DNA of 45,751 bases from an uncultured Monoglobus sp. (GCA_947624775.1 CANQLT010000009.1:1-45751), one strand, 5' to 3'; shown: positions 26,982 through 33,986, numbered from the stretch's first letter. Made by a program: numbers and translations. Notes: a model not told the origin generated them from the sequence alone.

Positions 26982-27148
26982 GCAACATAATTTCACAGTT
27001 TAACAGAACAGATAACGTGTGTCATTTTTATCATTGATAAAAATGCACGCTCTGTTTACGCGTTGTCTGTTCTTGACATTGTTGTGAAATTGTGTTGCAG
27101 CAATTGGAGTTTGTGCATTTTTTTGCGCGGCTCCGGCTGCGCATTTTT
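26982..27148 (+). ncRNA. Candidate structured small RNA or attenuator leader
   Basis: About 167 nt. Three nested stems make one long hairpin: 26981-26997 with 27083-27099 (17 bp, one U-G pair), 27005-27021 with 27057-27073 (17 bp, three G-U pairs), and an apical CATTTTTATC / GATAAAAATG (27023-27045). The wobble pairs are valid only for the plus-strand RNA, pointing to selection on that transcript. An intrinsic terminator follows: an 8-bp stem from 27124 to 27143 capped by C(UCCG)G and followed by TTTTT (27144-27148). Transcription would either stop here as a free RNA or read on into the Cys-rich and HicB-like genes. No known RNA family was recognised. Confidence 0.5.
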
Positions 27149-27166
27149 CATTATGGGGTTGATAAA

Positions 27167-27373
27167 ATGATATTTGATGTAACGGGAGTGGAATTGATTC
27201 CGGGTAATTATGGGAAGGATTGTCCCGGCAATGATAACAATTATGATGAGATAACGCATCCTTACGCATGTTGTAACGAGTGTGATTATTATTTATGCTG
27301 CATTTCCGAGGATTATAAGAGGTATTGTAAAATGTGTACGACATATAATTGTCCGCGAAAAATGGAGGTTTAA
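27167..27373 (+). CDS. Cysteine-rich small protein
   Basis: A 68-residue protein with nine cysteines (19, 35, 36, 39, 44, 45, 54, 57, 62) arranged as CPGN, ACCNEC, YLCCISED, YCKMC and NCPRK. This looks like a metal-binding or disulfide-stabilised mini-fold. There is no signal peptide, so it is probably cytoplasmic and metal-binding. The ATG at 27167 has ATGGGG 8 nt upstream. Its stop TAA is followed at once by the ATG of the HicB-like gene, whose GGAGG site lies within this gene's last codons, so the two are coupled. I do not recognise a named family and give no function; it takes the place where a HicA toxin would be expected. Confidence 0.7.
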   Translation: MIFDVTGVELIPGNYGKDCPGNDNNYDEITHPYACCNECDYYLCCISEDYKRYCKMCTTYNCPRKMEV

Positions 27374-27718
27374 ATGACTGTAAAAGAATATATGAAACTG
27401 CCTTATAACTTTATTATCCAAAAAGTCAATGACGAGAGCGGCGAGTATTATTACGCGCGCGTAATGGAGCTTGACGGCTGTCAGAGCGACGGCGAAACGT
27501 TTGATGAGGCGTATCAAAATATTTTGGATGCAATGGAAGGATATATTGAGACAAAGCTTGAAAACGGATTTGATGTGCCGCTGCCGAACAGCGTGGACAG
27601 ATACAGCGGCAAATTTGTTGTCAGAGTTCCGAAATCTCTTCATCGCTCCCTTGCCGCGGCCGCGGAAAGAGAAGGCGTTTCGCTCAATCAATACGTGCTG
27701 TATAAACTCAGCAAATAA
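27374..27718 (+). CDS. HicB-family protein without a HicA partner
   Basis: A 114-residue protein. Residues 1-68 form the HicB fold (YNFIIQKVNDESGEYYYARV, MELDGCQSDGETFDEAYQNI, LDAMEGYIETKL), and residues 75-114 form an Arc-type ribbon-helix-helix unit (KFVVRVPKSLHRSLAAAAER, GVSLNQYVLYKLSK). HicB normally neutralises the HicA mRNA interferase and represses its own promoter. No HicA-like gene (with its G-S-H motif) is present on either side; the upstream coupled gene is the Cys-rich protein. It may be an orphan regulator or the partner of that protein. Confidence 0.85.
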   Translation: MTVKEYMKLPYNFIIQKVNDESGEYYYARVMELDGCQSDGETFDEAYQNILDAMEGYIETKLENGFDVPLPNSVDRYSGKFVVRVPKSLHRSLAAAAEREGVSLNQYVLYKLSK

Positions 27719-27756
27719 CAAATCCCCGCGGCTTGATATGCCGCGGGGATTTGTTT
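27719..27756. terminator. Bidirectional terminator between the HicB-like gene and the minus-strand antitoxin
   Basis: A 14-bp perfect stem, CAAATCCCCGCGGC / GCCGCGGGGATTTG, with a 7-nt loop and TTT after it; it also overlaps the end of the minus-strand antitoxin gene. Confidence 0.9.
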
Positions 27757-27952
27757 AATCCCAATTAATGTCTTCGTGCGATATTGTCTCACCGTTTTGG
27801 TATTCGGCTCGCGCCGCCTTTATAGCCGCCAGATCGTCGGGTGTTGCAATATCATCGGGAACAAATCGCTGAGCTATTTCAAGAAGTAAAATCTGCTCAC
27901 GCATAGGCATATAATCTATTATTTCCAAAAGTTGATTTTTGATTGGTGACAT
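27755..27952 (-). CDS. Putative antitoxin (second gene of toxin-first pair)
   Basis: A 65-residue protein: MSPIKNQLLEIIDYMPMREQ, a LLLEIAQRFVPDDIATPDDLAAIKAARAEY helical stretch, and an acidic end NGETISHEDINWD. Its N-terminal pattern resembles the antitoxin at 26634-26855, and its Asp/Glu-rich tail fits toxin binding. The ATG at 27952 lies 1 nt after the toxin stop, with AAGGGGGT upstream; in-frame sequence before it belongs to the toxin gene in another frame. The gene order, toxin first, is like higBA. Confidence 0.7.
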   Translation of the reverse strand: MSPIKNQLLEIIDYMPMREQILLLEIAQRFVPDDIATPDDLAAIKAARAEYQNGETISHEDINWD

Positions 27953-27953
27953 A

Positions 27954-28202
27954 TTATTGTACCCCCTTATACACTTCTCCGCGCGGTGCAATCTTTTCAA
28001 TTAACACTTCGTCTTGTGACATATACGAAAATAATATACGCCAATTTCCAACGCGAATCCGAAAACTGTCTTTCGTACCCTTCAAAGGCTTAACATCACC
28101 GTCAGGTAATTTTTCAACGGCGGTTTTAATCCTTAGCTTTGTTGGTCGGTCCATAGCGTTAATAGTCTTTATTGCTTGCTTTGAATACCTTATATTTTTC
28201 AT
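27954..28202 (-). CDS. RelE/HigB-like toxin
   Basis: An 82-residue RelE-superfamily toxin: KNIRYSKQAIKTINAMDRPTKLR, TAVEKLPDGDVKPLKGTKDSF and RIRVGNWRILFSYMSQDEVLIEKIAPRGEVYKG. The G-D-V-K-P-L-K-G and R-VGNWRI motifs are characteristic. The ATG at 28202 is preferred to the upstream TTG at 28214; the ribosome site is weak (TTGGG). It precedes its antitoxin, the reverse of the two other modules in this window. Confidence 0.85.
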   Translation of the reverse strand: MKNIRYSKQAIKTINAMDRPTKLRIKTAVEKLPDGDVKPLKGTKDSFRIRVGNWRILFSYMSQDEVLIEKIAPRGEVYKGVQ

Positions 28203-28235
28203 AACAATACCCAATCTATAAATTTAACTGCTTTA

Positions 28236-28264
28236 ATTATATCACAATGTATTAAAATTTACAA
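28236..28264 (-). promoter_or_regulatory. Promoter of the toxin-first module
   Basis: Minus-strand -35 TTGTAA (28259-28264), 17-bp spacer, -10 TATAAT (28236-28241) preceded by TTGTGA. It is nearly identical to the promoter at 26890-26918. Confidence 0.75.
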
Positions 28265-28301
28265 CTCTTTTTCGGTTTATAAAATATAAATATTGCATTT
28301 T
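28257..28301. repeat. 45-nt direct repeat, copy B
   Basis: It matches copy A (26911-26955) at 44 of 45 positions. The sequence right after it, 28295-28317, also matches the ribosome-site region of the Cys-rich gene (27141-27164) apart from one indel and one substitution. So this copy joins two parts that lie about 190 nt apart in the other locus. Confidence 0.88.
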
Positions 28302-28320
28302 CATTATGAGGTTGATACGA

Positions 28321-28352
28321 GCCCCGCGGGTTTTGCCTGAGGGGTTGTTTTT
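28321..28352 (+). terminator. Weak terminator-like hairpin
   Basis: GCCCC / GGGGT stem (28321-28325, 28341-28345) with a loop of about 15 nt, followed by TGTTTTTT. It lies before the promoter at 28405 and may be the remnant of an upstream unit; nothing else is seen in 28302-28404. Confidence 0.35.
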
Positions 28353-28404
28353 TGATTTGATAGAAGTAACACAAAATTTTATCGTTAGTATTTTGCAAAA
28401 CGTG

Positions 28405-28433
28405 TTGACAATTGTATACAATTGTGATATAAT
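28405..28433 (+). promoter_or_regulatory. Promoter with embedded palindromic operator
   Basis: -35 TTGACA (28405-28410), 17-bp spacer, -10 TATAAT (28428-28433): full consensus. An 18-bp perfect palindrome, ACAATTGTATACAATTGT, spans 28408-28425 and fills the spacer. It is the natural binding site for the RHH protein encoded 24 nt downstream, implying autorepression of the whole SPFH operon. Confidence 0.85.
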
Positions 28434-28457
28434 GACAGAAAAACAGGGGGGATATAT

Positions 28458-28652
28458 TTGGCAAAGAAAAAACTTGTTATCACGGCAAAAAAATATGTCG
28501 GCGAAACGGCGGTCGTCTCGGCAAGGTTGCCAAATGACCTGATCCGAGAAATTGACAATATTTGTGAGATGACCGGAAGGAACAGGAACGAAGTTATCCA
28601 GATGTGTCTGGAGTTTTCCGTTGAGAATATTGAAATAGAAAGGCAGGATTAA
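28458..28652 (+). CDS. Ribbon-helix-helix transcriptional regulator
   Basis: A 64-residue CopG/Arc-like DNA-binding protein. After a basic arm (KKKLVITAKKYVGET), the beta strand AVVSARLP is followed by helices NDLIREIDNICEMTG and NRNEVIQMCLEFSVENI. The start is TTG at 28458, with AGGGGGGAT upstream. It is the first gene of an operon of SPFH, membrane and zinc-ribbon genes, and the palindrome in the promoter is probably its operator. There is no partner toxin. Confidence 0.8.
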   Translation: MAKKKLVITAKKYVGETAVVSARLPNDLIREIDNICEMTGRNRNEVIQMCLEFSVENIEIERQD

Positions 28653-28654
28653 AC

Positions 28655-29854
28655 ATGGCAAAGCTTAAAATGTTTGATGTGATTAAATATGAGGGCGATA
28701 ACAATACGTTTATATGGAAACACCCGTGTGAGGATTTTAATCGCTTGTCACAGCTTATTGTTCATGAAAATCAAGAAGCTGTTTTTTATCAGAACGGACA
28801 GGCGCTTGACCTGTTCGGGCCCGGCAGATACACGCTTAAAACCCAAAACATACCGCTTTTGAGCAAAGTGATAAATATACCGACGGGCGGATTGTCGCCA
28901 TTCCATTGTGAGGTATATTTTATAAACAAGACGGAGCAGATGGCGATAAAATGGGGGACCGACTCCCGTATTCAGTATATCGAGCCTAATTATGATTTTC
29001 CGATTTCTCTGGGCGCGTCGGGCGAGATGAGTCTGCGCGCGGCCGACAGCCGCAAGCTGCTGCTTAAGCTGGTGGGAACGGAGCGGGAGTTGAGCCGCAA
29101 ACAATTAGTGGGATTTTTCCGCGCTTTTCTTATGACGAGGGTCAAGACATATATCGCCAAGGTTATAAAGAGCGAAAAAATAAATATATTCGAAATCGAC
29201 GAAAACCTTTCCGCTTTTTCGGAATCCATAAAAAAGCTGCTCATATCGGATTTTGAAACGTATGGTGTGGCGCTTGAGCAATTCTTGATCACAACCGTGT
29301 CGAAGCCTGACGGCGACGAGCAGTATGAGAAATTCAAGGAGCTGCATTTTCGCAAATACGCGGATGTTGCCGAGGCGAAGATCAAGCAGCAGACAGATGT
29401 TATACACGCGGAGACCGAGGCCAAAAAAGTGGTTATCGACTCTAAGGCGCAGGCGGAAAAACGCGCCCAAGAGGGCTATACATATCAGCAGGAGCGCGGT
29501 TTTGACGTTGCCGAAAAGGTGGCGCAAAACGAGGCTGTGGGGGAGTTTACCAATATGGGCGTCGGGTTCGGCACGATGGCGGGCGTCGGCGGCGCGGTCG
29601 GCGGCATGGTTTCGGGAATGATGAACGACGCTGTCGGAGCGGTCAACAATCCTCAGGCTCCCGTCTCATCAGCGCAAAATATGTTTTGCGAAAACTGCGG
29701 CTCAAAATTAGCTCCGAGCGATAATTTCTGCACGGAGTGCGGAGCGGCCGTCGCGAAAGCGGCGGAAACATGCCCGCAATGCGGGTACGCTTTTGAGAGA
29801 GAGGGCAAATTCTGCCCCAGGTGCGGCGCAAAGAGAGGTGCGCGGAATGAATAA
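28655..29854 (+). CDS. SPFH-domain protein with C-terminal zinc ribbons (YdjI-like)
   Basis: A 399-residue protein. Residues 1-250 form an SPFH/prohibitin-like domain (LFGPGRYTLKT, MAIKWGTDSRIQY, RAFLMTRVKTYIAKVIKSEK) followed by a helical EAKIKQQTDVIHAETEAKK coiled coil. A Gly/Met-rich hydrophobic patch (GVGFGTMAGVGGAVGGMV) near residue 310 may touch the membrane. Two zinc ribbons end the protein: CENCGSKL..CTECG near 344-363 and CPQCGYAF..CPRCG near 372-390. It resembles Bacillus YdjI, which is recruited to membranes by YdjG/YdjH with PspA during membrane stress. There is no PspA gene nearby. Confidence 0.85.
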   Translation: MAKLKMFDVIKYEGDNNTFIWKHPCEDFNRLSQLIVHENQEAVFYQNGQALDLFGPGRYTLKTQNIPLLSKVINIPTGGLSPFHCEVYFINKTEQMAIKWGTDSRIQYIEPNYDFPISLGASGEMSLRAADSRKLLLKLVGTERELSRKQLVGFFRAFLMTRVKTYIAKVIKSEKINIFEIDENLSAFSESIKKLLISDFETYGVALEQFLITTVSKPDGDEQYEKFKELHFRKYADVAEAKIKQQTDVIHAETEAKKVVIDSKAQAEKRAQEGYTYQQERGFDVAEKVAQNEAVGEFTNMGVGFGTMAGVGGAVGGMVSGMMNDAVGAVNNPQAPVSSAQNMFCENCGSKLAPSDNFCTECGAAVAKAAETCPQCGYAFEREGKFCPRCGAKRGARNE

Positions 29855-30539
29855 AAAATTTATTTTATACGCGGTTGTGTGGTGTGTTTGCTGCATTATT
29901 TTCAATGCGCTGACATTTTTGACGCCTGTTGCTTTTAATGTCGTGCGCGGCGGATTTTGGACCGGCTATGTATTTATACTTATAGCTTTTGTGGGTCAGT
30001 TGGCGTGCGGCTACGCAGTGCTCGGAAACGAGTCTCCTCAAAAGACGTTTTATAATGTTTTGCTGATTATAATTGTTTACGCTTGTCTCGCGATGATGCT
30101 TGTTTCGGGAGCGATATGTATGATCGTTCCGTTTGTCACGATCAGGCGAGGAGCGGCGATTTGCGTGACGATGCTCGGGATATCCGTGATCGCCGTTTTG
30201 GCGGCGCGTTTTGCCGTCGGCACGATCTCGGAAACAGACGAGGAAATTATGACTAAATCTTTTATGATACGTTCTCTTACGGCCGAGGCGGAACATTTGG
30301 TGAGCAGCGCGTCCGATTCCGAAGTCAGGGCGGAGTCTGAGAGAATTTATGACGCGCTCAGATATTCGGACCCGATATCATCCACAGCGCTTGCGGATAT
30401 TGACGGTCAAATTCAAAAACAGTTTAAAGCTTTTGAGGAATCGGCAAACGCGGGTGACCATGAGCTTTGCAAGGCAAATGCCGACAGTCTTATTTCTTTG
30501 CTTGATAAGAGGAATAAGCAGTGCAGACTTAAAAAATAA
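29847..30539 (+). CDS. Four-helix membrane protein of the SPFH operon
   Basis: A 230-residue protein with four predicted membrane helices (about residues 5-27, 38-60, 68-95 and 104-122) and a helical cytoplasmic tail of about 105 residues. The tail is acidic and may bind the SPFH partner. The ATG at 29847 overlaps the stop of the SPFH gene by 8 nt and has GAGGTGCGCGG upstream, which couples the two. I recognise no named domain; a membrane anchor for the SPFH protein is inference from position. Confidence 0.72.
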   Translation: MNKKFILYAVVWCVCCIIFNALTFLTPVAFNVVRGGFWTGYVFILIAFVGQLACGYAVLGNESPQKTFYNVLLIIIVYACLAMMLVSGAICMIVPFVTIRRGAAICVTMLGISVIAVLAARFAVGTISETDEEIMTKSFMIRSLTAEAEHLVSSASDSEVRAESERIYDALRYSDPISSTALADIDGQIQKQFKAFEESANAGDHELCKANADSLISLLDKRNKQCRLKK

Positions 30540-30559
30540 ATACAGAAAGGAAGGTCGTT

Positions 30560-32089
30560 ATGGCTAACGAAAAGCAAAGGCAAAAAGTGACATCGCTTGT
30601 GTGTCCAACGTGCGGAGGAAGTCTTAAGATCGACGAGGCTCAGGAAAAAGCGGTTTGCGAATATTGCGGCGGGGAATTTGACGTCGATAACATGCTTGAT
30701 GAGAGCGAGGCGGTGAGAGTCCAGAAAATCAAGTCTCAGGCATACAAAGATGTGGAAACAAGCAAACACGAATTGGAAAGGGAGAAATTCAGGCACTATG
30801 CCGAAAAAGAAAAGACCGCGACGGAAAAAGCCGAGGCTTATGTATACAAAAAGAGCAAATTCAGTAAAATCACAATTCTTCTCGCTGTGATTATGGGTAT
30901 CAGCGGTTTCGGTGTCTTTTCCGGAAACAAGATTATTTCCGGTATTATTTGTTTGGCTTCAGCGATTTTTTTGATCCTTTCGTGGTTGATGGGAGCGCGC
31001 GTCATAAAAGAGAAAAAACGGAATTTGCATGTCATTTTGGCGATTATAGGCATTGTGCTTGTTCCGCTGTCAATATACGCGTCAAAAATCCATTTCGGTT
31101 CAAAAACGAATACGACTGCATCTTATACATCCGATTCGAAAATTGGGATGTTTAAGTGGGACGATATTCTGATGAAATCAGCTATTCCTCAGCCCGCATC
31201 CGAAAAAGGACTTGTTTATCAGAACACAAAGGAACAATTAAATTTGAATGTGGAGCAGATATCCCCTCAGCAATATGAGCAATATCTAAGCGATTGTTTG
31301 ACGAAAGGGTTTAATGTCGAGGCGGAAGAAAACGGCAACAAGTATACAGCCTTTAACGCGGAAGGCTATAAACTTAATCTGGATTATATGGGTTACGCAA
31401 ACACTTTGAACATAAAGCTCAAGGCTCCCATAAAGACCGAGAATATACAATGGCCGACAAGCGCGATTGCCGGTCAGATACCAAAGCCCGAATCAACGGT
31501 CGGAAAAATTTTAAAAGAAAGTTCCACTGAGATCTCGGCGTACCTGTCCGACACGACAAAAGAAAAATATGACGCGTATGTTAATAAGTGTATGGAAATG
31601 GGATTCAGTCTGGATTACAACAGAAATGATAAGGAATTCAGCGCGAGTAATCCAAGTGGATATGAGCTTAAAGTAAATTACGAAGGTAACGGCTTAATGT
31701 ATATAAATATAAGCGTTGATCAAGAAACAGCGGCGCAGGCTGAGGCGGCTACTCGAACGGCACCGACGCCCGAGCCTGTGCTCGATACCGCGGCGCAGAC
31801 GGCGCAGGAAGCGCCTGCGGCGGCAAATGGTGTCAGCGCCGATTTTAAAGCGACCATGGACAGCTACGAGCAATTTTTTGACGAGTACATCGCGTTTATG
31901 AAAAAATATGAGGATGGTGGCAGCCCTGCCGGAATGCTTGGAGATTATTTAAAGTACATGGCAAAATATGCGGAGACCATGACAAAATTTGAGGCCGTTG
32001 ATGAGGATGAGCTGTCTACCGCCGATGCGGCATATTATGTTGAAGTTCAGTCAAGAGTCACACAAAAGCTGCTGACCGCGGCGCAGTAA
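30560..32089 (+). CDS. Zinc-ribbon membrane protein with duplicated C-terminal domain
   Basis: A 509-residue protein. It starts with a zinc ribbon, LVCPTCGG..VCEYCGGEF (residues 14-36), then a charged helix rich in Lys/Glu, and three membrane helices near residues 100-118, 124-144 and 155-173. The outer part carries two copies of a module of about 90 residues (starting KWDDILMKSAIPQP and QWPTSAIAGQIPKPES), each with YEQYLSDCLTKGF / YDAYVNKCMEMGF helices, probably DUF6591-like. A Pro/Ala linker precedes a helical C-terminus. Its layout recalls YdjG of the Bacillus membrane-stress system. It ends the operon; a terminator follows. Confidence 0.75.
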   Translation: MANEKQRQKVTSLVCPTCGGSLKIDEAQEKAVCEYCGGEFDVDNMLDESEAVRVQKIKSQAYKDVETSKHELEREKFRHYAEKEKTATEKAEAYVYKKSKFSKITILLAVIMGISGFGVFSGNKIISGIICLASAIFLILSWLMGARVIKEKKRNLHVILAIIGIVLVPLSIYASKIHFGSKTNTTASYTSDSKIGMFKWDDILMKSAIPQPASEKGLVYQNTKEQLNLNVEQISPQQYEQYLSDCLTKGFNVEAEENGNKYTAFNAEGYKLNLDYMGYANTLNIKLKAPIKTENIQWPTSAIAGQIPKPESTVGKILKESSTEISAYLSDTTKEKYDAYVNKCMEMGFSLDYNRNDKEFSASNPSGYELKVNYEGNGLMYINISVDQETAAQAEAATRTAPTPEPVLDTAAQTAQEAPAAANGVSADFKATMDSYEQFFDEYIAFMKKYEDGGSPAGMLGDYLKYMAKYAETMTKFEAVDEDELSTADAAYYVEVQSRVTQKLLTAAQ

Positions 32090-32095
32090 AATAAT

Positions 32096-32126
32096 AAATC
32101 CCGCGGGGTGGCCGCGGGATTTTTAT
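32096..32126. terminator. Bidirectional terminator after the SPFH operon
   Basis: An 11-bp perfect stem AAATCCCGCGG / CCGCGGGATTT with a 5-nt loop; A's and T's on the flanks serve both convergent genes. Confidence 0.9.
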
Positions 32127-32135
32127 AATCGCTTA

Positions 32136-33839
32136 TTAATCAATTATGACCACGGTTTGGGTGGCGTCGTCCCAGGTAACGTAGCAGCCGAGGGCTTCGC
32201 TTACGGCTCGGGCGGGGACCATTGTGCGGTCGCCTATCAAACGGGCGGGCACGTCAAGAGATTCCCGATCGCCGTTTATTATCATATAGGAGGCGTTAAT
32301 TTTAATCAGGATCGTCCTGCTGCCTTTTTCCGCGATAGCGGTCTGCGAGGCATTGTCCCAGTAAACGTTGGCGCCCAGCTCTTCGAATATTTTGCGCATC
32401 GGCACCAGTACGCGGTCGCTTTCCATAACGGGAGGCTGGTCAAAGGTGAGCTTTCTGCCGTTGAGATTGACGTTTATTGTCGGCGCCGCAGGCACATACG
32501 CGGGTTCTGCGCCGAACTGTATAGCTCCGCCTCTTTTGTAGAACGTGTAGCTCTTTTCGCTGCCCGAGGCGGATATTTTCAGCGTGTGCGCTCCGTCCGT
32601 CAGTGCCGAGATATCAAAGTTATATATATACGGTATTTGATTTGCCGAGTGCTTCCACGTTCCGTCGATATAATAATTGACGGTAATGTTCGGATTCTTG
32701 GGCATATATGCCAATGTGTAGAGCCTTACAAGACCGTTTTTGGCGGCGAGAGTTCCCGCATTGTTCGCGGGCCGGAACACGAAGTCTGCCGTGTCGCTCG
32801 CGCTGTGGAGATACGCGTCGCATTGAGCCGCTTCTTTAAATATGTTACTCGCGTAGGAATAACCGGAGATCGGATATCTTACAGCCTCATCCGGTCTGTC
32901 GATATTGAAATAATTTATCATTTTTATCTGGGGGTATTTCATAATAACGCTCCACAGCATGTTTCTCAGTCTCGGCGCCACCCAGCTTTCATCGACCGGG
33001 CCGTGGTTTGTGGCGGTTGTCACTCCGCCCTCGCTTATCATAACCGGCTTTTGAATGTTGTAATCGCTCATGAATTTTAATATCGGCTTAAGGCGGTTCG
33101 TTGCCCAGGCGTAATCGCCGGTCATAAAATACACGCTGTCTTTATAGGTCGTGTTCGGGTTGCCCTGAAAATATCTGAGACTGTAGCAGCTGACGCCTAC
33201 CCAATCCACATACTCGTCGCCGGGATAATAGTATTTAAAGGGCCTGTCAAGAGAGCCCAAGTCAATGGGTGACCATACCATTGCAAAGTTCGGGTACTCG
33301 TGGACCACGTTGGCGACGGCCCTGAAGGTATCGACATATTTTGTGGGATCGTCGCCTATGCCCGATGTGTTCATTTCGTTGGCAAAACGGATAAACATGG
33401 GCTTGTTGTAAGAGCTCAGAGTGTTTAAAACATTGCGCACATGATTAATATCCACCATGTCCAGGCTGTGTATTGTCCAGCCCACCATCGTTGCCACGTC
33501 GTCATCTTTTATCATTTGATTTGCGGGATAATACAGATCGGGCTGATTCATGTTGTCAATATATGTCAGGTAGGAACTCAGGGGTCTGAATTCGTCCGAT
33601 GTTTCGGCTATCATTCCCAGATAGGCTCCGCTGCGCGGTTCCAGCCGCGCGCCGTAATATGGGGCATGGTCGGGACTTGCCTCGGCGTACAGCTCAAAAT
33701 CCGTCTCGTTTACCATATTTTCTTTTTCACGCAGAAGAGCTCCCCAATCGGGTTCCGGAAAGCTGAACGCGAAAGCCGGCGCGGCGCAAAGAAGTGTTAT
33801 GCTCAGCAGCAGCGTCGCCGCGATAATCTTTTTCTTCAA
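32136..33839 (-). CDS. Secreted GH26-like glycoside hydrolase with C-terminal stalk domain
   Basis: A 567-residue exported protein with a signal peptide (KKKIIAATLLLSITLLCAAPAFA). The catalytic part (about 45-330) resembles GH26 mannanases: FIRFANEMN near residue 150 holds the likely acid/base Glu, and VMISEGG near 265 holds the likely nucleophile Glu; WVGVSCYS and SYASNIF also fit a TIM barrel. A beta-rich linker follows and two copper-amine-oxidase-like stalk repeats end the protein (LVPMRKIFEELGANVYWDN near 473 and MVPARAVSEALG near 540). The start is TTG at 33839, 6 nt after GAGGTG; a GTG at 33848 overlaps that site. Substrate is a guess. Confidence 0.72.
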   Translation of the reverse strand: MKKKIIAATLLLSITLLCAAPAFAFSFPEPDWGALLREKENMVNETDFELYAEASPDHAPYYGARLEPRSGAYLGMIAETSDEFRPLSSYLTYIDNMNQPDLYYPANQMIKDDDVATMVGWTIHSLDMVDINHVRNVLNTLSSYNKPMFIRFANEMNTSGIGDDPTKYVDTFRAVANVVHEYPNFAMVWSPIDLGSLDRPFKYYYPGDEYVDWVGVSCYSLRYFQGNPNTTYKDSVYFMTGDYAWATNRLKPILKFMSDYNIQKPVMISEGGVTTATNHGPVDESWVAPRLRNMLWSVIMKYPQIKMINYFNIDRPDEAVRYPISGYSYASNIFKEAAQCDAYLHSASDTADFVFRPANNAGTLAAKNGLVRLYTLAYMPKNPNITVNYYIDGTWKHSANQIPYIYNFDISALTDGAHTLKISASGSEKSYTFYKRGGAIQFGAEPAYVPAAPTINVNLNGRKLTFDQPPVMESDRVLVPMRKIFEELGANVYWDNASQTAIAEKGSRTILIKINASYMIINGDRESLDVPARLIGDRTMVPARAVSEALGCYVTWDDATQTVVIID

Positions 33840-33871
33840 ATAAATCACCTCGTATATTTTGTTTTTGAAAT

Positions 33872-33900
33872 ATTATACACTATAATTCGCAGGATTTCAA
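33872..33900 (-). promoter_or_regulatory. Promoter of the GH26-like gene
   Basis: Minus-strand TTGAAA (33895-33900), 17-bp spacer, TATAAT (33872-33877); start expected near 33865. Confidence 0.75.
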
Positions 33901-33957
33901 GGATTTTTTATTGTTTGGCGAATTTTTAATAAAATCAGTTATTAATAAAAAAATAAC

Positions 33958-33986
33958 TTGTAATATATGTTAATATATGTTAGAAT
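33958..33986 (+). promoter_or_regulatory. Promoter of the antiporter operon
   Basis: TTGTAA (33958-33963), 17-bp spacer made of a tandem AATATATGTT repeat, TAGAAT (33981-33986). The mRNA would start near 33993. Confidence 0.65.

Noticed and set aside
27001-27060. CRISPR-like repeat
   Set aside because: The inverted repeats are nested parts of one hairpin; there is no series of equal repeats and spacers anywhere in the window.
26982-27148. 6S RNA as the identity of the long hairpin
   Set aside because: The length is shorter than usual 6S RNA (about 180-200 nt) and the internal loop is small (7 and 9 nt), without the large central bubble that mimics an open promoter.
26982-27148. T-box leader upstream of the Cys-rich gene
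   Set aside because: No UGGNACCGCG-type T-box sequence and no specifier-loop arrangement are visible.
28236-28433. Insertion sequence or integrase near the accessory island
   Set aside because: No transposase or integrase coding sequence and no terminal inverted repeats with target duplications were seen.
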